The notes under the pieces are model-generated. The model did no database searches, was not told the origin of the DNA, and was given only the letters and a program-made list of their open reading frames with translations. Positions 1 to 6,583 of a stretch of DNA of 9,434 nucleotides are shown one piece after another. Source of the stretch: DATFMH01 sp035267045. GTDB lineage: Bacteria; Bacteroidota; Rhodothermia; Balneolales; DATFMH01. Location of the stretch: contig DATFMH010000094.1 of assembly GCA_035267045.1 (NCBI GenBank), forward strand, positions 1 to 9,434, written 5' to 3'. The position numbers and the translations under genes are program-made. Each line of letters opens with the position of its first letter. The first letter of the stretch is position 1.

Positions 1-220
1 GGTATTGGTGGATTGATTCTTTGGTTGGTTTATGAGCCTAAAAGACGACCACCCAACATTGTCATTCCTCGCTCCAACGGAAAATCCACTGAGTACATGT
101 ATAATATATTGTTGAATACACAAAATCTAACTCCGTTCTCCGGTTTCCGTTCTCCGTCTTCCTTTTTTATTCGAAGCAGAACTTCTGGGGTGAGCGTCCC
201 CTACAAGACTATGGGAACTT
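1..220 (+). repeat. Long dispersed repeat, copy A (runs off the left edge)
   Basis: This stretch aligns without gaps to 4194-4413, offset by 4193, with only about a dozen mismatches counted by eye (roughly 95% identity). It contains a CTCCGTT-like tandem stretch at about 131-160 and ends in a decayed version of the hairpin CCCAACG-loop-CGTTGGG. It starts at the first base of the window, so its left end is unseen. An open frame runs through it, but most differences from copy B would change amino acids (N/K, P/H, Y/C, R/G, T/A). It is therefore read as non-coding repeat DNA rather than a gene. Confidence 0.85.
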
Positions 221-458
221 GTGTTATCCGCTTTAATCTGCGAAAATCCGTGGCAAAATAAATAACCACAGGGTGCGCAGGGAAAGCACGGAGGACACAG
301 GGTTAGTAACATTCCCCATGCCAGGTATATATAATTCCCAGAATCAATCATTAGGGACGAGGAATAAACATCTAAATAAGTATAAGACCTTTAATAGGTT
401 GGAGTTTTTTTGATTTAACATATTTTATATATATATCATATTAACAGTATCTTACTAC
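221..458. other. AT-rich spacer with short repeat debris, no gene seen
   Basis: No convincing coding region is visible. At 235-255 lies a copy of the dispersed motif TCTGCGAAAATCCGTGG. At about 266-300 there is a degenerate tandem-like stretch of the ACCACAGGG/GCACGGAGGACACAGGG kind, which resembles repeat debris seen in intergenic DNA of many environmental bacteria. The rest is AT-rich and leads into the promoter of the next gene. Confidence 0.5.
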
Positions 459-487
459 TTGACTTATTCCTTTTTTTATCGGATAAT
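459..487 (+). promoter_or_regulatory. Sigma-70-like promoter for the FAD oxidoreductase
   Basis: A -35 hexamer TTGACT (459-464) and a -10 hexamer GATAAT (482-487) each match the bacterial housekeeping consensus at five of six positions and are separated by exactly 17 bases. The predicted start near 494 would give a leader of about 130 bases before the ATG at 623. The promoter is inferred from sequence alone. Confidence 0.55.
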
Positions 488-501
488 TTATTTATAGGAT
501 T

Positions 502-586
502 ATTGCGAACTTGTCGTGTCATGTGTTCCATGTTTTAATTATCTCACCGGATAAGAACATTCAGGATCAGCCTGGGTTTTCGCAAT
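502..586 (+). promoter_or_regulatory. Possible structured leader closed by an 8-bp inverted repeat
   Basis: ATTGCGAA at 502-509 is the exact reverse complement of TTCGCAAT at 579-586. A smaller stem CAGG/CCTG lies between the arms near 562-574. The pair falls just after the predicted transcription start and before the oxidoreductase gene, where it could close a leader RNA domain or mark a binding site. It matches no riboswitch class I recognise and could be chance. Confidence 0.25.
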
Positions 587-622
587 CTTCTGTCAACTAT
601 ATCATAATCAAGAGAGAGCTTT

Positions 623-2026
623 ATGAAGAATAATGCCCAAAATATTTTGAGCGTGCAGAACCTGCAAGTTCTTAAGGAACAGTTCAACGGCCGGCTCGTC
701 ATGCCTGGCGATGAATCGTATGACCAATCACGAATGATATGGAACGGTATGATCGATCGTCATCCGGCACTTATCGCCCGCTGCCTGGGCAAATCGGATG
801 TGATCAATGCCATTAATTTTGCCAGGGAATATGATCTGCCCATATCGGTAAGGGGTGGCGGACATAATGTCTCCGGATCGGCTATAATAGATAACGGACT
901 GGTCATAGATCTCTCGGATATGAATGAAGTTTTTGTGGATACTCAGAAGAAAATGGTCAAGGCTATGGCCGGTGCTACATTAGGCGATATCGACAGGGAG
1001 ACCAGCAAATACGACTTAGTCACTCCCCTGGGTATCGTTTCAGAAACCGGTATTGCCGGCCTGACGCTCAATGGCGGACTTGGACATCTTCGCAGGAAAT
1101 ATGGATTGAGCAGCGATAATGTTACGTCTATCGAGATTGTTACCGGAAAAGGTGAATTCCTGTTCGTGGATCTCAAAAATCACCCGGATCTTTTCTGGGC
1201 CATTCGCGGTGGTGGCGGGAATTTTGGCGTGGTGCTCTCATTTGAATATCAATTGTATGATATCGGCCCGGATGTTTATGCGGTTTTTGCCTGGTACCCG
1301 GAAGAATTTATCGCGGATGGATTGCAACTTTTTAAACAATTCACCAAATCGGCGAGCAATGATATCAGCATGTTGGCTTTCACAGCCTTTGTCCCCGAAA
1401 CGGATGATTTCCCCCGAAAATATTGGTCGAAACCGGCATTAGTTCTTTACGGATGTCATTGTGGGGATTTGTCGCATGCGGAAAATGATGTAAAAACGCT
1501 CGTTAAATTTGCCGATCCTATTGTGGATATGAGTGGTAAAATGCCCTATGCCAAGCTTCAAACACTACTTGATGAGGAATACCCGGACGGACACCGTTAT
1601 TACTGGAAGTCTGTTTATGTGGATGAACTCAATGAGGAGATTATCAATTTGATTGATCACAGTACCCACAGTTGCCCTTCTAAGTTATCAACGATCGACA
1701 TCTGGCACCTGGGCGGAGCGATCAAAAGTCTGAAACCGGATGATACCGCCTTCTGGCACCGTGACAAGCGCTTCATGCTGAATTATGAGGCAAACTGGGA
1801 GAATCCAGCGGATGATGAACAAAATATATCCTGGGTTAGGGAGAATATTCACAAGGCCAGAAATATGCTGGTGACATCTGGTGGATACGGAAATTTCCCG
1901 GGTTTTAACGAAGATAATTCCCAAACGGTTTTCGGGGATAATTACGAACGCTTACTGCAGGTAAAACAGAAATATGATCCTGAAAACTTGTTTCGCTTTA
2001 ATCTTAAAATTCCACCGGAAAGATAG
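623..2026 (+). CDS. FAD-binding oxidoreductase, berberine bridge enzyme (BBE) type
   Basis: This 467-residue protein has the normal length and layout of the BBE-like/FAD-linked oxidase family: an N-terminal PP-loop FAD-binding domain (about residues 42-215), a substrate domain, and a C-terminal BBE segment (about 420-464) ending in a GDNYERLLQVKQKYDPENLF pattern. RGGGHN at 77-82 supplies His81, the usual 8-alpha-histidyl FAD attachment residue, and RGGGGNFG at 195-202 is a further flavin-site signature. The Cys that makes the second FAD bond in bicovalent members is Ser164 here (GLSSDN), so FAD is probably bound through one residue only. There is no signal peptide, so it is probably cytoplasmic. 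Family members oxidise alcohols, sugars or alkaloid-like compounds with O2 or another acceptor; the substrate cannot be read from sequence. The ATG at 623 follows AGAGAGAG at 611-618. Confidence 0.93.
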   Translation: MKNNAQNILSVQNLQVLKEQFNGRLVMPGDESYDQSRMIWNGMIDRHPALIARCLGKSDVINAINFAREYDLPISVRGGGHNVSGSAIIDNGLVIDLSDMNEVFVDTQKKMVKAMAGATLGDIDRETSKYDLVTPLGIVSETGIAGLTLNGGLGHLRRKYGLSSDNVTSIEIVTGKGEFLFVDLKNHPDLFWAIRGGGGNFGVVLSFEYQLYDIGPDVYAVFAWYPEEFIADGLQLFKQFTKSASNDISMLAFTAFVPETDDFPRKYWSKPALVLYGCHCGDLSHAENDVKTLVKFADPIVDMSGKMPYAKLQTLLDEEYPDGHRYYWKSVYVDELNEEIINLIDHSTHSCPSKLSTIDIWHLGGAIKSLKPDDTAFWHRDKRFMLNYEANWENPADDEQNISWVRENIHKARNMLVTSGGYGNFPGFNEDNSQTVFGDNYERLLQVKQKYDPENLFRFNLKIPPER

Positions 2027-2027
2027 A

Positions 2028-2070
2028 ACGCAGATTTTCGCAGATTAGAAAATTAATTCAAATTAATTAC
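2028..2070 (+). repeat. Dispersed CGCAGATTTTCGCAGATT motif with AATTAATT repeat
   Basis: Directly after the oxidoreductase stop, ACGCAGATTTTCGCAGATTA (2028-2047) is the complement-strand form of the TCTGCG(A/T)AAATCTG motif found elsewhere in this window. It is followed by AATTAATT-CA-AATTAATT (2051-2068), which is both a direct and an inverted repeat. No uridine tract follows a stable stem, so it does not look like an intrinsic terminator. Confidence 0.6.
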
Positions 2071-2115
2071 ACGAATGGTGGGAATTTATTTTACAAGCAG
2101 CTATAGGATGGGTTT

Positions 2116-2859
2116 ATGAAACGAATGTTTATTTTTATCTATGGTGTATTGAGTTACGTCCTGTTTTTGGGTACATATTTCTACTTCATTGCCTTTGTGG
2201 GAGGTATTGTTGTACCGAAAACAGTGGATAATGGCACCATAACTTCGCCGTTATTGGCCCTGGTTATTAATGTGTTGTTGATATCTCTATTTGCTATTCA
2301 GCACAGTGTGATGGCACGGGAGTCCTTTAAGAAGTACTGGACCCGGATCATTCCGGAATCTATGGAACGCAGTACATATGTGCTTTCGTCAAGTCTTTTC
2401 CTGATGCTGTTAATCTGGCAATGGCGGCCGATGCCAGGTATTATCTGGTCAGTGGAGAATACGATCGGCGTCATTCTATTATATAGCTTATTCGGGGCTG
2501 GATTCGGAATTGCCGTGCTCTCAAGTTTTTTCATCAATCATTTTGAGTTATTTGGGTTGCAGCAGGTCTACCGGGAATTCAGACAAAGGACATTCACAGA
2601 TCCGCCGTTTCAATTGCCATGGCTGTATAAAATAGTTCGCCATCCCCTGCAATCCGGACAAATCCTGGGATTATGGGCGATCCCGCTTATGACTGTCGGC
2701 CATCTGACTCTGGCTCTTGGCATGACTATATACATTGTGATTGGGGTCTATTTTGAGGAAAAGGATCTCCGCAGGAATTTTGGTCAGCGGTATGAAGATT
2801 ATGCAAACGAGGTACCAAAGTTGATTCCGGGTTTTAAAATGGCAAAGGAACAGTCATGA
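2116..2859 (+). CDS. mddA: Methanethiol S-methyltransferase (MddA-like) membrane protein
   Basis: This 247-residue polytopic membrane protein belongs to the isoprenylcysteine carboxyl methyltransferase/NnrU-like superfamily. Its sequence pattern matches proteins annotated as MddA, which use S-adenosylmethionine to convert methanethiol into dimethyl sulfide. Hydrophobic segments lie at about 5-33, 45-64, 87-103, 114-140 and 184-213. Recognisable family blocks are FVGGIVVPKTVD (27-38), AIQHSVMAR (60-68), ERSTYVL (84-90), WQWRPMP (101-107), FFINHFELFGLQQVY (138-152), the catalytic-region VRHPLQSG (174-181), EEKDL (214-218) and FGQRYEDYANEVPKLIP (222-238). The ATG is preceded by AGGA at 2105-2108. 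It follows the oxidoreductase on the same strand after 89 bases, so co-transcription is possible, though repeat sequence lies between. A related thiol methyltransferase with another substrate cannot be excluded. Confidence 0.82.
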   Translation: MKRMFIFIYGVLSYVLFLGTYFYFIAFVGGIVVPKTVDNGTITSPLLALVINVLLISLFAIQHSVMARESFKKYWTRIIPESMERSTYVLSSSLFLMLLIWQWRPMPGIIWSVENTIGVILLYSLFGAGFGIAVLSSFFINHFELFGLQQVYREFRQRTFTDPPFQLPWLYKIVRHPLQSGQILGLWAIPLMTVGHLTLALGMTIYIVIGVYFEEKDLRRNFGQRYEDYANEVPKLIPGFKMAKEQS

Positions 2860-2915
2860 ATAATAACGCAGGGATCACTATAATGGCATGAAAGACACAA
2901 TATCTTATATTTTCA

Positions 2916-2975
2916 TTATTCGAAGCAGAGCTTCTGGACGAGCGTCCCCAACGGGGGACGTTGGGAACGAGGAAA
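2916..2975 (+). repeat. Long dispersed repeat, copy C (3' end only)
   Basis: This matches the last ~55 bases of the long repeat seen at 1-220 and 4194-4413, from TTATTCGAAGC onward. It ends in a hairpin: CCCAACG (2947-2953), a GGGGA loop, CGTTGGG (2959-2965), then AACGAGG. The first 165 bases of the full-length repeat are absent, so the terminal hairpin portion can exist as an independent element. Confidence 0.8.
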
Positions 2976-3116
2976 TATTTAGGATTTGTTTCAATCCATA
3001 TCCGTGTCCGTTGTCTCCTCTATTATCAAATCCATTGATGGACAAACCAGGTCGTTCAATTGGAAAATGGTCCTTATAAAAACGATCATTTTGCACACTA
3101 TTTAGTATGGTACTTA

Positions 3117-3134
3117 TTGTTTGTGCACAAACAA
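3117..3134. promoter_or_regulatory. Perfect 18-bp palindrome, possible operator
   Basis: TTGTTTGTGCACAAACAA is a perfect 9+9 palindrome with no loop. A related half-site ACAAACAA recurs at about 3160-3168. Loopless dyads of this length are typical of dimeric repressor sites rather than of terminators. The nearest gene it could serve is unclear: mddA ends upstream on the same strand and the lipoprotein ends about 230 bases downstream on the other strand. Confidence 0.35.
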
Positions 3135-3365
3135 CCCCCTGAACTAGACAATGATACCCACAAACAAAATGGCTTTCCCCTGTGAAAAATGGATGTTACT
3201 CCCTTCGCATGGGCTAACTTGTTTTTCATTTTTTACCCCTAATTCAGTTTTTATTTTTTACATATATGGCTGATGAACCCCTCTTTCAGTCATGTATATT
3301 TCTCCGAGAATATGATTAATACATAATTCCCATGTCCTTCACTTCGATAAATAGCCCATCAATAG

Positions 3366-3788
3366 CTATTTTGATTTTATAAATATTGAAAAAGTACCTT
3401 CAACCGCCGCTGAATCTCTTGACCCATCATCTACCCAAAGTCCAAACTCAAATCCTCTATTAACTTCAGGTGCTATCCACTTGATATGGTTGGAATAGGT
3501 TAGAGTAACATGATTCCCTTCAAAAGTCGTATCTATTCCACCGACCGGTGTTCCATAATTGCCATATTCATTAAATTGCCAGTAGAATCCAAATCGTTTA
3601 TTCGTACTATCTGCGATGATACAGGTAATCGTAGCGGTATCGGCCGGGGCCACCGTATCCGGCCGGACTATTATTTTCAGTATTCGCGTTTGGGGCGGGT
3701 AATAATCCGGTCCGGTATCAGTTGGTCCGCTACCACATGCGGTTACCAGTGCCATAATTACTAAGAAAAACCAATATATCTTTTTCAT
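3366..3788 (-). CDS. Small Ig-like lipoprotein
   Basis: This 140-residue protein starts with Lys-Lys and a hydrophobic stretch (4-17), followed by the lipobox VTAC, with Cys18 as the predicted lipidation site. The next residue is Gly, not Asp, so in diderms it would be expected to go to the outer membrane. A short Gly/Pro/Asp/Thr linker (19-32) leads to an all-beta segment (about 35-138). Its repeated beta-strand patterns (ILKIIVRPDTV, ATITCIIAD, FGFYWQF, HVTLTYSN, GTFSIFI) are typical of Ig-like or PKD-like folds. No specific function is recognisable. The upstream sequence shows no clear Shine-Dalgarno site. It is flanked by repeat-rich DNA, which fits an accessory gene. Confidence 0.75.
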   Translation of the reverse strand: MKKIYWFFLVIMALVTACGSGPTDTGPDYYPPQTRILKIIVRPDTVAPADTATITCIIADSTNKRFGFYWQFNEYGNYGTPVGGIDTTFEGNHVTLTYSNHIKWIAPEVNRGFEFGLWVDDGSRDSAAVEGTFSIFIKSK

Positions 3789-3867
3789 TATTATGAATTC
3801 AAATTAGTTATTTAATAATGAGTTACAAATTAATTTAATTACGATCAACAACATTCGTTCCTTAATT

Positions 3868-4071
3868 TTACTCACTTTGTATTGTATCGTAGCTTTCAAT
3901 CATTCTGCGTAATGTTACTGACCCATGGCCTATATGCGTTTGCAAATATTGGTATAATCTTTTTTCATCCTTAATACCGACGCGTTGGGCAATAGTTAAT
4001 ACCGGCAATTCAGGATTATTTTTCCATAATGAGATTATATAAGTTATACGCACCTCCACCTCCGTTCCCAA
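3868..4071 (-). pseudogene. Fragment of an AraC-like helix-turn-helix protein
   Basis: The 67-residue frame contains LTIAQRVGIKDEKRLYQYLQ followed by THIGHGSVTLRRMI (about residues 25-58). This resembles the second helix-turn-helix of AraC-family regulators (IA..vGi.d...L.....G......R). A whole AraC DNA-binding domain needs about 100 residues and two such motifs, and only one is present. The only upstream start in frame is a TTG at 4071-4069 that lies inside the hairpin of a repeat element. In-frame GTG codons a few residues later have no properly spaced ribosome site. The most likely reading is a regulator cut at its 5' end by repeat insertion or rearrangement. A small intact HTH protein is the alternative. 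Confidence 0.45.
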
Positions 4072-4083
4072 CGTCTCGTTGGT
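4053..4083 (-). repeat. Dispersed repeat hairpin, copy D (complement strand)
   Basis: CCCAACG (4067-4073), a TCT loop and CGTTGG (4077-4082) reproduce the terminal hairpin of the long repeat. The following bases read on the minus strand give GGGAACGGAGG, as in the other copies' GGGAACGAGG. It overlaps the apparent 5' end of the HTH fragment. Confidence 0.7.
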
Positions 4084-4158
4084 AATGATGGAAAATAAAT
4101 CATTAAAATAACATTTATTTCTAATGGAACGGTTGTAAATTATACGCTATCCATCTGG

Positions 4159-4184
4159 ATGCCCGATCGGGGCCGGGCATGACG
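4159..4184 (+). repeat. Hairpin element ATGCCCG...CGGGCATGAC, copy 1
   Basis: ATGCCCG (4159-4165) pairs perfectly with CGGGCAT (4174-4180) and is followed by GAC. Related hairpins ending in ATGAC occur at 7193-7216 and 7430-7451. The element directly abuts the long repeat copy B, which starts about ten bases later. Confidence 0.7.
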
Positions 4185-4193
4185 CCCCAAAGT

Positions 4194-4420
4194 GGTATTG
4201 GTGGATTGATTCTTTGGTTGGTTTATGAGCCTAAAAGACGACCACCCAAAATTGTCATTCATCGCTCCAACGGAAAATCCACTGAGTACATGTGTAATAT
4301 ATTGTTGAATACACAAAATCTAACTCCGTTCTCCGGTTTCCGTTCTCCGTCTTCATTTTTTATTCGAAGCGGAGCTTCTGGGGCGTGCGTCCCCAACGAG
4401 ACGTTGGGAACAAGGGAATA
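4194..4420 (+). repeat. Long dispersed repeat, copy B
   Basis: This is the gap-free counterpart of 1-220. Its terminal hairpin is intact: CCCAACG (4392-4398), loop AGA, CGTTGGG (4402-4408), then AACAAGGG. An open frame passes through it from 4179, but the changes between copies are mostly amino-acid altering, which argues against a coding role. Together with copy A it brackets 4.0 kb as direct repeats. Confidence 0.85.
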
Positions 4421-4620
4421 GATATAGAGATAAATTTATTATAGGCATACCTATTTAAATAAGTGTTTTTTTAAAAATTAAGAATTGCTTCATAAATAAC
4501 CTTTTCGGATTTATGGGAAATGTAATTCATCTTAATGTTTGAGAGGAAATTACCTTTTCGAATTCAGGTTTATTATTTTCAATTTGTCGATATTCAGATA
4601 AGCGACTCAAAAAATGATCC
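4421..4620. other. AT-rich spacer before the tRNA gene
   Basis: No gene is visible. ATAGG-CATA-CCTAT at 4441-4454 is a small dyad. The strongly AT-rich sequence up to 4620 must contain the tRNA promoter, but I cannot pick a convincing -35/-10 pair. Confidence 0.4.
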
Positions 4621-4693
4621 GGGCGATTAACTCAGAGGTAAGAGTGCTATCTTCACACGGTAGAAGTCACAGGTTCGAATCCTGTATCGCCCA
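4621..4693 (+). tRNA. tRNA-Val, anticodon CAC
   Basis: All arms fold. The acceptor GGGCGAT (4621-4627) pairs fully with ATCGCCC (4686-4692), with discriminator A at 4693. The D stem is ACTC/GAGT with an AGAGGTAA loop, the anticodon stem is CTATC/GGTAG, and the T arm is ACAGG-TTCGAAT-CCTGT. The seven-base anticodon loop is TTCACAC, placing CAC at positions 34-36, which reads valine codon GUG. The total is 73 bases and CCA is not encoded, so it must be added after transcription. The gene stands alone, with protein genes distant on both sides. CCCA/TGGG just after it, followed by ATGTCATTTTT, is at most a very weak terminator. Confidence 0.93.
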
Positions 4694-4926
4694 CTTTTGG
4701 GATGTCATTTTTATCTTATGATATTAGTATAATACATACGTCAATCTTTGCGTGTCGGTTATCTCAGAATCGCGATTTATCTCGGTTGACACTGATTACA
4801 CGGAACGGATAAAGTTATAAGATCTTCGGTTACAGGTCTCCATTCGCCGTAATTAGATTTGCTTCGATCTGCGTAAATCTGTGGCTAAATAGGTTCATAA
4901 CATTATCCACCACGATTCCAGGATAT
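4694..4926. other. Intergenic region with repeat debris
   Basis: The region contains TTGACACTGATTACACGGA at about 4785-4803 and another copy of the TCTGCGTAAATCTGTGG motif at 4868-4884. These belong to the same class of short dispersed intergenic repeats seen at 235, 2028, 7044 and 7505. No open reading frame or RNA gene is supported. Confidence 0.5.
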
Positions 4927-5634
4927 TTATTCCAGATCCACAAACAAATCATTAGCAAAAGGCGTATAATCCTCCCGGAAAAATTCAAAATATTCCGGTT
5001 CCCCTACCCGGTCCATTACGTTGGTTTTCTCAATAACCGGCAGATAGGTTTTATAACATCTTAACGCCTCCAGACCTTTGTCTTTGTCTACTTCATCCAC
5101 TTCTATTTCGCAATCGATCTCATCATCGGGTGAAGTCTTTAAATTAAAGTCGCCACCAACTCCGCCTGTTTCACGTAACGCATAAAAAGCAAGGCGCCGG
5201 GGATACTCGCTATTCTCCTGTATCCGTTCACAATATACTCTTTTAACGACGGCATGGGCGACCAGATGATCCTGGAATCCGCTAATCCCATCAACATTAT
5301 AGGAAACCACAACATCCGGTTTAAGTTTGGTGATATGATCTTTTATCACCTTTTCGATTTCGATCGGATTCATATCTTTTAAACCGCTGTCAGGCAGATC
5401 AAGCACGGTCATACCGGTCAGGTTGAGAACTTCGGCAACATCCTGCATCTCTTCAAACCGAACTTCTCCCATCTGCTCAATGGAATAATTTAAACGATGC
5501 CGTTGTTTTGTCGCTCCACCTTTGGTAAGTGTTAATAAATAAACCTCATGACCCTGTCTGATTTGTTTATGCATGACGGTTGCCGGTCCGAATGACTCAT
5601 CATCGGGGTGTGGATAAATGTATAATACCTTCAT
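4927..5634 (-). CDS. PIG-L/LmbE-family zinc-dependent deacetylase
   Basis: This 235-residue cytoplasmic protein has the family hallmark PHPDDE at residues 8-13, giving His9 and Asp12 as zinc ligands and Asp11 as a likely catalytic base. QDHLVAH at 121-127 supplies a third zinc-ligand histidine, most likely His123. The N-terminal beta strand (MKVLYIYPH), LLTLTKGGAT (33-42) and LKPDVVVSYNVDG (104-116) fit the Rossmann-like LmbE fold, and the length is normal. Family members remove acetyl groups from N-acetylglucosamine conjugates, such as bacillithiol or mycothiol precursors and GlcNAc-phosphatidylinositol. A thiol-biosynthesis (BshB-like) role is possible, but no partner genes are present. It is last in a minus-strand series behind the TauE-family permease, 74 bases apart. 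Confidence 0.88.
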   Translation of the reverse strand: MKVLYIYPHPDDESFGPATVMHKQIRQGHEVYLLTLTKGGATKQRHRLNYSIEQMGEVRFEEMQDVAEVLNLTGMTVLDLPDSGLKDMNPIEIEKVIKDHITKLKPDVVVSYNVDGISGFQDHLVAHAVVKRVYCERIQENSEYPRRLAFYALRETGGVGGDFNLKTSPDDEIDCEIEVDEVDKDKGLEALRCYKTYLPVIEKTNVMDRVGEPEYFEFFREDYTPFANDLFVDLE

Positions 5635-5708
5635 AAAAGATTCCGATTTTTAGTTTTAGTAGTGTTCTATGATGTAAATGCAATCAGCATAAGAATAATT
5701 CAAAATGC

Positions 5709-6467
5709 TTAGCTAAAGAACAACAGTTTGATCGCCATGGCAATCAAAACGATATATAATATGATCCGGATCAGCTTTTCCCCTTTTCCAATGGCCAATC
5801 GGGTTCCAATCCAACCTCCGGTGGCATTTCCGACAGCCAATAAGACACCGGCTAACCAGACAATCTGTCCCTTACTGGCAAATACGATCAATGCTACGAT
5901 CGTGTACACACCGACGATAAAAACTTTGTGCATATTAACCCGCACCAAATCCAGCCGGAGGACTTTGTGCAGAATAGCCATCATTATAAATCCGACACCG
6001 GCCTGTATAAACCCACCGTAAAAACCGGCAAAAAACATCAGGAGGTGAGCAGCATAAAACCGCTGTTTGCTTATTTCTCCCTCAGTATCCTTCGGATCGT
6101 TGGATTTTTTCTCCCGGCGTGCCATCAGGATCATTACCACCACCATGATAGCAGCCAATACCCTGTTAAACCAGATTCCTCCGAGTTTAGTCCCGAAGTA
6201 TGCTCCTAAGACCGCTCCCGGTAACGCGCAAATCGTGAGGGTGAGGCTAAGTTTAAAATCCGAAAATCCTTTTCTGAAGAATTCGAATGTAGCCGTAATA
6301 TTTTGAGCTAATATGGCCACACGATTCGTACCATTGGCCACCGGACCGTCCATGCCTAAAAAAACAAGAATGGGCATTGTCAGAAGTGACCCACCCCCGG
6401 CCATGACATTAACGATGCCTGTAAGCAGACCAACACCGATCAGCAATAACGCCTTCCATAGTGCCAT
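5709..6467 (-). CDS. TauE/SafE-family (sulfite exporter-like) membrane permease
   Basis: This 252-residue inner-membrane protein has about eight hydrophobic segments in two halves, as in the TauE/SafE family. The half-repeat signatures are GIVNVMAGGGSLLTMPIL (17-34) and GFYGGFIQAGVGF (148-160), with NGTNR (45-49) and GGWIGTRLA (217-225) as further family blocks. A charged cytoplasmic linker (117-136) separates the halves. Members move sulfite, sulfoacetate, taurine-derived anions or other organic anions, so the substrate here is unknown. The ATG is supported by AAAGGA (6480-6475 on the minus strand), a good Shine-Dalgarno site. It lies 116 bases after the RAM-domain gene and 74 bases before the deacetylase gene, on the same strand. 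Confidence 0.9.
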   Translation of the reverse strand: MALWKALLLIGVGLLTGIVNVMAGGGSLLTMPILVFLGMDGPVANGTNRVAILAQNITATFEFFRKGFSDFKLSLTLTICALPGAVLGAYFGTKLGGIWFNRVLAAIMVVVMILMARREKKSNDPKDTEGEISKQRFYAAHLLMFFAGFYGGFIQAGVGFIMMAILHKVLRLDLVRVNMHKVFIVGVYTIVALIVFASKGQIVWLAGVLLAVGNATGGWIGTRLAIGKGEKLIRIILYIVLIAMAIKLLFFS

Positions 6468-6583
6468 CGTTAATTCCTTTTATAAATAGGATAAAACCGG
6501 GTCACTGTAGACTGTTCGCATTGTTGATTGCAGTTAGCCGGGTTATAGTGATGAGAAATCCGCTTGTAGATCAGCACGTAATA

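Larger units (their letters stand above)
2860..3365. other. 506-bp AT-rich intergenic region, no gene seen
   Basis: Short open frames here overlap repeat DNA on both strands and show no protein-like composition. The identifiable contents are a partial repeat copy at 2916-2975 and a perfect palindrome at 3117-3134, listed separately. The remainder, about 3140-3350, is AT-rich with homopolymer runs and no recognised RNA gene. Confidence 0.5.

Noticed and set aside
13..261. An 82-residue open frame with a counterpart at 4179-4421 in the second repeat copy
   Set aside because: The frame is open in both repeat copies, but most base differences change amino acids. The peptide resembles no known family and the DNA includes a hairpin and low-complexity CTCCGTT tandem, so it is treated as repeat DNA.
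2888..3096. Two overlapping 63-residue open frames on opposite strands
   Set aside because: Both run through repeat copy C and its hairpin, have no convincing ribosome site and look like translations of non-coding DNA.
3350..3369. AATAGC/GCTATT hairpin at the lipoprotein gene's 3' end considered as a terminator
   Set aside because: The stem is only six AT-rich pairs, overlaps the stop codon, and on the gene's strand is not followed by a T-run.
4621..4693. Reading the tRNA as tRNA-Glu (TTC) from the TTC in its anticodon loop
   Set aside because: With the CTATC/GGTAG stem closed, the seven-base loop TTCACAC places CAC, not TTC, at positions 34-36, so valine is the consistent call.
6500..6555. 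Imperfect long dyad (TCACT...AGTGA) between the RAM and permease genes
   Set aside because: Only short stems separated by large unpaired stretches can be drawn; it is not better than chance for an intergenic region.
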